Shown one piece after another: positions 59,207 to 64,000 of a stretch of 64,000 nt of DNA. Within the stretch, counting starts at the first letter, position 1. Each line of letters begins with the position of its first letter. The DNA lies in the NCBI RefSeq assembly GCF_000517105.1, contig NZ_KI912148.1, positions 2,354,448-2,418,447 of the forward strand, given 5' to 3'. Source of the DNA: Fischerella sp. PCC 9605 (GTDB lineage: Bacteria; Cyanobacteriota; Cyanobacteriia; Cyanobacteriales; Nostocaceae). Under the pieces are notes generated by a model, which was given only the letters and a program-made list of their open reading frames with translations, did not search any database and was not told the origin of the DNA. A program made the position numbers and the translations under genes.

Positions 59207-60549
59207 AATTTATCTTCAACCTCAAATAGCCTTATCTTTCTACCAGATACTTGAAATATTCCGTCTACAAAATCATTGACTGCTGCTTGGATAACAGTTG
59301 CATTTTGAATCCAATCCAGCATTTCTAAATTGTCATGGGGGCCATCTCCAAATGCTATATCAAATGCATAATTTCCCCCAGCTAAGTGAGGCCAAATAAA
59401 TTCAAATTCAACTGTTGATCTTCCTGTCTCTGACTGAGATAGCCAGCAACTGGCAAAATTTTTATCTAGCAGTTCTGTGCTCCATCCTGATAAAACAGTT
59501 CGTAATCTATCAAGTAAAGCTATGCCAATATTAGGCTTTCTAATTTTGTCATGTCTAAATGTAGTAATTTGGACTCTGACTATATCACCTGGATAAACTA
59601 ACGTAATGGGCTTGTTCTCTTCATTTACAAGAGATACAGCTTCAATTTCTGCACGACCTGTTCCAAATCTTTCAAATCCAGGAAATGCTAAATATGGCTT
59701 GTTTGTAAAAGGATTTATTTCTTTAATAGTAATTTTATTTATATCAATTTTCTCTTGATTTAAAGTAGTAACGTTGTGTTCTGATTCAATATGTATTGCA
59801 GTTCTCTTATTTATTTCCTCATGCACCCAAGCTTGATAGTGTTTACATACCTCAGCAGGTATTCCGGCATCTACAATTACACCTTGATTAAGCCATACAC
59901 TCTCAGAACAAAGCCGTGAAACAGAACCTATATCATGGGATACAAATAAAATTGTCCCGCCTGAATCTTGAAAATCTCTGATTTTCGCCATACAGCGGTG
60001 CACAAACACGCCATCTCCTACTGCCAAAGATTCATCTACTATCAATATTTCCGGATTAACATTAATTGCTACTGAAAATCCCAAGCGAACAAACATACCA
60101 CTAGAATATGTTTTCACTGGCTCGTCCATAAAATTGCCAATTTCAGCAAAAGCCGCAATATCATTAAACTTAGCTTCTATCTCTTCTCGAGATAATCCTA
60201 AAATTTGTCCGTTAAAAAATACGTTCTGCCGCCCTGTAAACTCTGGATTAAACCCACTACCTAACTCTAACAACGCTGAAACTCTTCCTTTTACATTCAC
60301 CTCTCCTGTAGTTGGCGTGAGCGTTCCGGCAATAATTTGCAGTAACGTACTTTTTCCAGAGCCATTTTGACCAATAATTCCTACAGTCTCTCCTTTGCGA
60401 ACCTCTAAATTAATATCTCGTAATGCCCAAAACTCCTGAGCGTGGCTTTTTCCTGGTAACAAAATTTCTTTTAGTCGATCCACTGGACGAACATAGCGCT
60501 TATAGCACTTCGAGACATTTTTTAGCGAAATTGCAATCTCCTCACTCAT
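59194..60549 (-). CDS. wzt: ABC transporter ATPase for polysaccharide export (Wzt-like)
   Basis: About 451 residues from ATG 60549 (MSEEIAI); another ATG four codons upstream is possible. The ATPase domain (first 245 residues) has GQNGSGKST, signature TYSSGMFVRLGF and ILIVDESLAVGD, as in teichoic/O-antigen exporters. A separate C-terminal domain (about 285-440) with beta-rich text (VYPGDIVRVQITTFRHD, GIALLDRLRTVLSGWST) is the Wzt-type carbohydrate-binding module that recognises the finished, capped glycan. It pairs with the permease gene 98 bp upstream. The cytoplasmic glycan is thus exported as a complete chain. Confidence 0.93.
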   Translation of the reverse strand: MSEEIAISLKNVSKCYKRYVRPVDRLKEILLPGKSHAQEFWALRDINLEVRKGETVGIIGQNGSGKSTLLQIIAGTLTPTTGEVNVKGRVSALLELGSGFNPEFTGRQNVFFNGQILGLSREEIEAKFNDIAAFAEIGNFMDEPVKTYSSGMFVRLGFSVAINVNPEILIVDESLAVGDGVFVHRCMAKIRDFQDSGGTILFVSHDIGSVSRLCSESVWLNQGVIVDAGIPAEVCKHYQAWVHEEINKRTAIHIESEHNVTTLNQEKIDINKITIKEINPFTNKPYLAFPGFERFGTGRAEIEAVSLVNEENKPITLVYPGDIVRVQITTFRHDKIRKPNIGIALLDRLRTVLSGWSTELLDKNFASCWLSQSETGRSTVEFEFIWPHLAGGNYAFDIAFGDGPHDNLEMLDWIQNATVIQAAVNDFVDGIFQVSGRKIRLFEVEDKLCTR

Positions 60550-60647
60550 ATTGCCACACACGCTTTCAAAACTATTTGTGCTAAATATTATGCCTTCAAG
60601 GAATTACAGGCAAGCGCTCCCTTATTTAATAGATTGCACGCAGCTAC

Positions 60648-61505
60648 TTACAATACATCTGCAAATGCCGGACGCAAACGCTTATAAACCAAAAAACCAC
60701 AACAAAATATTAATGCAGATACGGTGGTAGCAACTCCCCATTCACCCCAGTGCTTAACTTCTCCCACTAAAATTAGGTCACGATAAATTTCACCAATGGC
60801 TGTCATGGGGTTTAACCAAAATATCCAATTCCGAAATTGCTCTGGAATTACCTTAGCTGGATAGACAAGTGGTGTCAGATAAAACCATATATTTAAAATA
60901 ACCCCTAATGTCTGTGGAATATCGCGCAAAAATACAGTTAGTCCTGCCGCTAAATAACCCAAACCCGCCGTTAACAATAATTGCGTTATCCAGACCAACG
61001 GCAAAAGCGACAAGGTAGCATGCAAAGTATGAGAAGTTATCGCTACAAAAAAAATCAGCACCATTAAGCCAAAAGAACTTTCAACGAACATTGATAAAAT
61101 AGGCACTAGTGGTAATAAAGCTAGGGGAAACACTACCTTCTTGACTAAATTTGTCTGTCCTACCACCGAATTTGTTGCTTGAGTCAACCCACCTGTAAAG
61201 GCAATCCAAGGCAATAACCCTGCAAATAACCACAATCCATAGGTAAAGTTATTTTCTGGCAAACCTTTAAGGCTTAGCTTCACCTTTAGCAACATTGAGA
61301 ATAAATAAGTGTAGATCAGTAACTGTGATAACTGATTGAGCAAAGGCCATAAATTACCTAGAACTGAGCCTTTGTAGCGTGCTTCTAAATCACGCCGCAC
61401 TAGTGTTCTCAGCAAGTCAAACTTTGCCAACCACTGTTCATTTACGGGCAGTCTGTTTTTCAGCTTCCCTGCCTTCCGGACAACTCCTCGCATTGTTCGC
61501 AACAA
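60648..61505 (-). CDS. wzm: ABC-2 type polysaccharide export permease (Wzm-like)
   Basis: 285 residues. After a basic cytoplasmic start with LRTLVRRDLEARYKGSVLGNLW, a motif typical of O-antigen and teichoic acid exporters, there are six hydrophobic segments through about residue 275 (for example LWLFAGLLPWIAFTGG, LPLVWITQLLLTAGLGYLAAG, LIFCCGFLVYK). It forms the membrane channel for Wzt. It is the first gene of the cluster in the direction of transcription; the promoter is presumably within 61506-61700. Confidence 0.92.
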   Translation of the reverse strand: MLRTMRGVVRKAGKLKNRLPVNEQWLAKFDLLRTLVRRDLEARYKGSVLGNLWPLLNQLSQLLIYTYLFSMLLKVKLSLKGLPENNFTYGLWLFAGLLPWIAFTGGLTQATNSVVGQTNLVKKVVFPLALLPLVPILSMFVESSFGLMVLIFFVAITSHTLHATLSLLPLVWITQLLLTAGLGYLAAGLTVFLRDIPQTLGVILNIWFYLTPLVYPAKVIPEQFRNWIFWLNPMTAIGEIYRDLILVGEVKHWGEWGVATTVSALIFCCGFLVYKRLRPAFADVL

Positions 61506-61889
61506 CTCTTGCTTCCTCGCTCACTACCTACACATCCAATTTTTCTCTTTCTTTTTGAAGCTAACTAGTTATGAAAGTTCCCATTGTATTGTTTTGGAAA
61601 TAATTTTCACTCCAAAATTGCAATAAAAATTTTTAGGAGATTTTACCATAAATCGGTTAACCACATCTGATATTTTGTCTAAGCTTTATGCGGCTAATTT
61701 AAACTATCTGGTTCAATTAAAGACGATCGCTGTTCTGTGCTAAAAGTTCATTCTGTTTCAGCAGTCATTAATTTATTTTCCTCACTTCCCTGTTAAGGTT
61801 AAAACCCCAGGCTATCCTCTATTGCCCATCTCCCACTCAGCACCGGATTCAGCTACACTGATTTTTGGTTAATTGCATTGTGAGTTGGC
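61506..61889. other. Divergent promoter region between wzm and the petP-like gene
   Basis: 384 bp without a gene. AT-rich in the half next to wzm, less so towards the petP-like gene. No clear repeat or hairpin. Confidence 0.5.
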
Positions 61890-62084
61890 ATGGAAATCGG
61901 ACAGAAAGTCAAAGTTTATCGTTTGCGTGATCGCGTATCTGCCCCTGTAGTCCAAAGGTTAGGACAAATCGGTATTATCGAAGGCTTCAAAATGACTGAT
62001 GCTAGTGGTGTTGGTGTTGTTGTCAAGTTTGATGATAATTTTGCCACTTGGTTTTTTGAAGATGAACTCAAAGTAGTACAGTAG
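61890..62084 (+). CDS. petP: PetP-like protein (DUF2862), cytochrome b6f-associated
   Basis: 64 residues. It reads GQKVKVYRLRDRVSAPVVQR, then GQIGIIEGFKMTDASGVGV, then DDNFATWFFEDELKVV, which matches the DUF2862 family. Some members are identified as PetP, a small peripheral subunit of the cyanobacterial cytochrome b6f complex that affects linear electron flow. It is soluble, with an SH3-like beta pattern. It lies 120 bp before the ArsA-fold gene and chlG on the same strand, consistent with a photosynthetic role. PetP identity is from memory of the family. Confidence 0.75.
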   Translation: MEIGQKVKVYRLRDRVSAPVVQRLGQIGIIEGFKMTDASGVGVVVKFDDNFATWFFEDELKVVQ

Positions 62085-62204
62085 GTACAAACAAGTCACC
62101 AGTAGCTCAATCCGCTGATTGCTAAACTTCGGAAAGAAGCTACTAAAATAAGCCGAGTGCTAAGTTGGAGTTGAAAAACCGGCGGTAAAAACAGGAATCA
62201 AGTA

Positions 62205-63305
62205 ATGGCCCTGATATTGACATTTTTGGGCAAAAGCGGCACTCCTCGCACAAAAGTAGCGATCGCCGCTGCCAAATTATTGGCAAGCCAAGGAAAGCGC
62301 GTACTTCTAGCTGGAAGTGCAGAACCAGCATTACAAATTTTGTTGGGTGTCCCGATCGGTTCTGACCCCCAAGAAATAGCTGCTAATCTACAAGTTGTAC
62401 AGTTTAAAACATCTGTACTGCTAGAACGTAGCTGGGAAGATGTGAAACAACTGGAAGCGCAATATTTCAAAACGCCCATCCTCAAAGACGTTTATGGTCA
62501 AGAACTATCCGTCTTACCGGGGATGGACAGCGCCCTTGTTCTGAATGCCATTCGTGAGTATTACGAAAGCGGCAAATATGACGCAATTATCTACGATGGC
62601 AGCGGTGACACCACCACTTTGCGGATGTTTGGGATGCCAGAGTCTCTAAGTTGGTATGTGCGGAGATTTCGGCAATTGTTTGTTAACTCCGATTTCGGCA
62701 AGGCAATTTCCGAATCGCCCTTGATTCAACCGTTAATTAGCACTTTTTTCAACGTCAACTGGACAGCAGATAACTTTGCCCAACCCACCAACCAAGTCAA
62801 CAATTTCCTAGACAAGGGTAAAGCCGCCCTTGCCGATCCCAAGCATGTTGCCGCTTTCCTGGTGACAACCCCTGACCCTATTGAAGTTGCTTCTGCCCGT
62901 TACCTTTGGGGTGGTGCCCAACAAGTCGGTTTAACCGTAGGTGGCGTTATCCTTGTATCTTCTGACAGCAACATTCATCTCTCTGAGGAATTTACTCCCT
63001 TACCTGTGAGTGTCGTTCCAGATATCAAAGCTGAAGACTGGCAAACGTTGATGGATGCCCTACCCAACTTTACAGCACAAGCAGTACAAGCTCCTAAACC
63101 AATTGAAATCGACATTCACGAATGCAAGGTAAGCTTATTTTTGCCTGGATTTGACAAAAAACAGGTCAAACTCACCCAGTACGGGCCAGAAGTCACTATA
63201 GAAGCAGGAGACCAAAGACGGAATATTTTCTTACCTCCTGCCTTGAGTGGTAGACCTGTTACTGGCGCAAAGTTTCAAAATAATTATTTGATCATCTCTT
63301 TTTAG
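62205..63305 (+). CDS. ArsA/Get3-fold ATPase with HSP20-like C-terminal domain
   Basis: 366 residues. The N-terminus LILTFLGKSGTPRTKVAIAA occupies the place of an ArsA/Get3 P-loop, but GKSGTPRTK is far from the usual GKGGVGKT. DAIIYDGSGDTTTLRM and LVTTPDPIEVASARYL are the switch-type and A-loop-like blocks of the fold. Residues about 298-366 form an alpha-crystallin (HSP20)-like beta domain. This is the ATPase type annotated in Nostoc as NosAFP, suggested to resemble tail-anchor targeting factors; biochemical function is not settled. It stands between petP and chlG, so a role in thylakoid protein or pigment handling is plausible but inferred. Confidence 0.85.
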   Translation: MALILTFLGKSGTPRTKVAIAAAKLLASQGKRVLLAGSAEPALQILLGVPIGSDPQEIAANLQVVQFKTSVLLERSWEDVKQLEAQYFKTPILKDVYGQELSVLPGMDSALVLNAIREYYESGKYDAIIYDGSGDTTTLRMFGMPESLSWYVRRFRQLFVNSDFGKAISESPLIQPLISTFFNVNWTADNFAQPTNQVNNFLDKGKAALADPKHVAAFLVTTPDPIEVASARYLWGGAQQVGLTVGGVILVSSDSNIHLSEEFTPLPVSVVPDIKAEDWQTLMDALPNFTAQAVQAPKPIEIDIHECKVSLFLPGFDKKQVKLTQYGPEVTIEAGDQRRNIFLPPALSGRPVTGAKFQNNYLIISF

Positions 63306-63364
63306 GAAATGCGGAAAAATAACAGGGGAAGGGGAAAAGGGAAAGGGTGAAAGGTTAACAATCT

Positions 63365-63399
63365 TTTACCCTTTACCCTTTACCCTTTACCCTTTAACC
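63365..63399. repeat. Heptanucleotide tandem repeat (TTTACCC)4
   Basis: Four perfect TTTACCC copies run from 63365 to 63392, then a TTTAACC variant. GGGAAAAGGGAAAGGGTGAAAGG on the left (63330-63352, key GGGAAA words) is roughly complementary, so the spacer before chlG can form a hairpin. Confidence 0.9.
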
Positions 63400-63414
63400 T
63401 ACTTAAGTACGCCT

Positions 63415-64000
63415 ATGTCTGACTCAACTCCGATAACTCCGAATTCCAATACACCTGATGCACTAGAGTCAGTAGCACCAACTGAGGAAGCAGCTAGTGT
63501 TAGTCGCAGTGCCAAAACCAGGCAACTTCTGGGCATGAAAGGTGCCGCATCTGGAGAAACCTCGGTTTGGAAAATCCGCTTGCAGCTGATGAAGCCGATC
63601 ACCTGGATTCCCTTGATGTGGGGTGTAATTTGCGGTGCGGCTTCTTCTGGAGAGTACACCTGGACGCTGGAAAATGTTTTGAAGTCTTTGTTGTGTATGT
63701 TGCTGGCTGGCCCAATCATGGCGGGTTATACCCAAACCATGAATGAATACTACGATCGCGAAATTGACGCCATCAACGAACCCTACCGTCCAATTCCCTC
63801 CGGGGCAATTCCCTTACCCCAGGTAGTCACCCAGATTATAGTATTGCTTTTGGCTGGAATTGCCATAGCATTTACTTTGGATGTTTGGGCAGGTCATGAA
63901 TTTCCTACCATCACAGTTATCGCGTTGGTGGGTGGCTTGATTGCCTACATTTACTCTGCCCCACCTCTGAAGCTAAAACAAAATGGTTGGCTAGGCGGTT
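63415..64000 (+). CDS. chlG: Chlorophyll synthase, 5' part
   Basis: 195 residues are visible; the gene runs off the window. From ATG 63415 (MSDSTPITPN) a polar N-terminus of about 55 residues leads into membrane helices. The prenyl-diphosphate-binding motif is NEYYDREIDAINEPYRPIPSG region (N-x2-D-x3-D: N, D and D of NEYYDREID), diagnostic for UbiA-type prenyltransferases, and the context KIRLQLMKPITWIPLMWGV is that of ChlG. It esterifies chlorophyllide with phytyl or geranylgeranyl diphosphate, the last step of chlorophyll a synthesis. It is preceded by a heptamer repeat. Confidence 0.95.
   Translation, partial: MSDSTPITPNSNTPDALESVAPTEEAASVSRSAKTRQLLGMKGAASGETSVWKIRLQLMKPITWIPLMWGVICGAASSGEYTWTLENVLKSLLCMLLAGPIMAGYTQTMNEYYDREIDAINEPYRPIPSGAIPLPQVVTQIIVLLLAGIAIAFTLDVWAGHEFPTITVIALVGGLIAYIYSAPPLKLKQNGWLGG

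Noticed and set aside
45316..61830. 22-base near match TTAAAACCCCARGCTATCCYCT at 45320 and 61800
   Set aside because: Similarity does not extend beyond the short word, so chance or a minor repeat is the simplest reading.

Overview
The window comes from a filamentous, heterocyst-forming cyanobacterium (Nostocales type); the genus cannot be fixed from the sequence alone. Evidence: beta-prime RNA polymerase split into rpoC1 and rpoC2; chlG, petP-like and crr7-like photosynthesis genes; a hetC-hlyD-hetP block tied to heterocyst development; many GCGATCGC (HIP1) octamers; and intergenic heptanucleotide tandem repeats of the kind known from heterocystous cyanobacteria.

Layout. 0-6.4 kb: 3' end of a RecB/RNase H-like nuclease gene, a secreted phytase-like protein, a Ser/Thr kinase, tRNA-Asp, gltX and a small secreted protein. 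6.7-8.9 kb: an SLH-domain beta-helix envelope protein with a 21-nt coding repeat. 8.9-10.9 kb: 2 kb with no convincing gene but several hairpins. 10.9-16.9 kb (minus strand): hetC, an HlyD-type adaptor and hetP. 17.5-21.4 kb (minus): a GH116 glycosidase, a GIY-YIG protein and a small unknown. 21.9-33.3 kb (plus): rpsT, a TatD nuclease, rpoB, rpoC1, rpoC2. 34.1-34.6 kb: a hairpin-rich stretch resembling a group II intron 5' fragment. 34.6-47.4 kb: hisD, a universal stress protein, ppk1, a receiver protein, DUF2854, a Crr7-like protein, a REC-GGDEF protein, an EF-G-like GTPase, a TPR protein, a PsiE-family protein and small proteins. 47.5-61.5 kb (minus): a surface-polysaccharide cluster with an ABC exporter (wzm/wzt), glycosyltransferases, methyltransferases, an acyltransferase and gmd. 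61.9-64 kb (plus): petP-like, an ArsA/Get3-fold ATPase and the start of chlG.

How the genes work together. The het block pairs a peptidase-containing ABC exporter with a membrane-fusion protein and a differentiation commitment protein. The polysaccharide cluster builds GDP-sugar precursors (gmd), assembles a glycan (five glycosyltransferases), decorates it (methyl and acyl transfer) and exports it with an ABC transporter whose ATPase carries a C-terminal glycan-recognition domain. That cluster shows recent decay: an FkbM gene is broken by an 11-bp tandem duplication, and a dead fragment of gmd lies next to it.

The most unusual theme is repeat DNA inside genes. A 28-bp perfect palindrome sits in frame in the hetC ATPase domain. 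Simple-repeat tracts normally seen between genes are read as protein in hetC and in the GH116 gene. Repeats also fill the spacers of the RNA polymerase operon and flank the psiE-like gene in inverted orientation.
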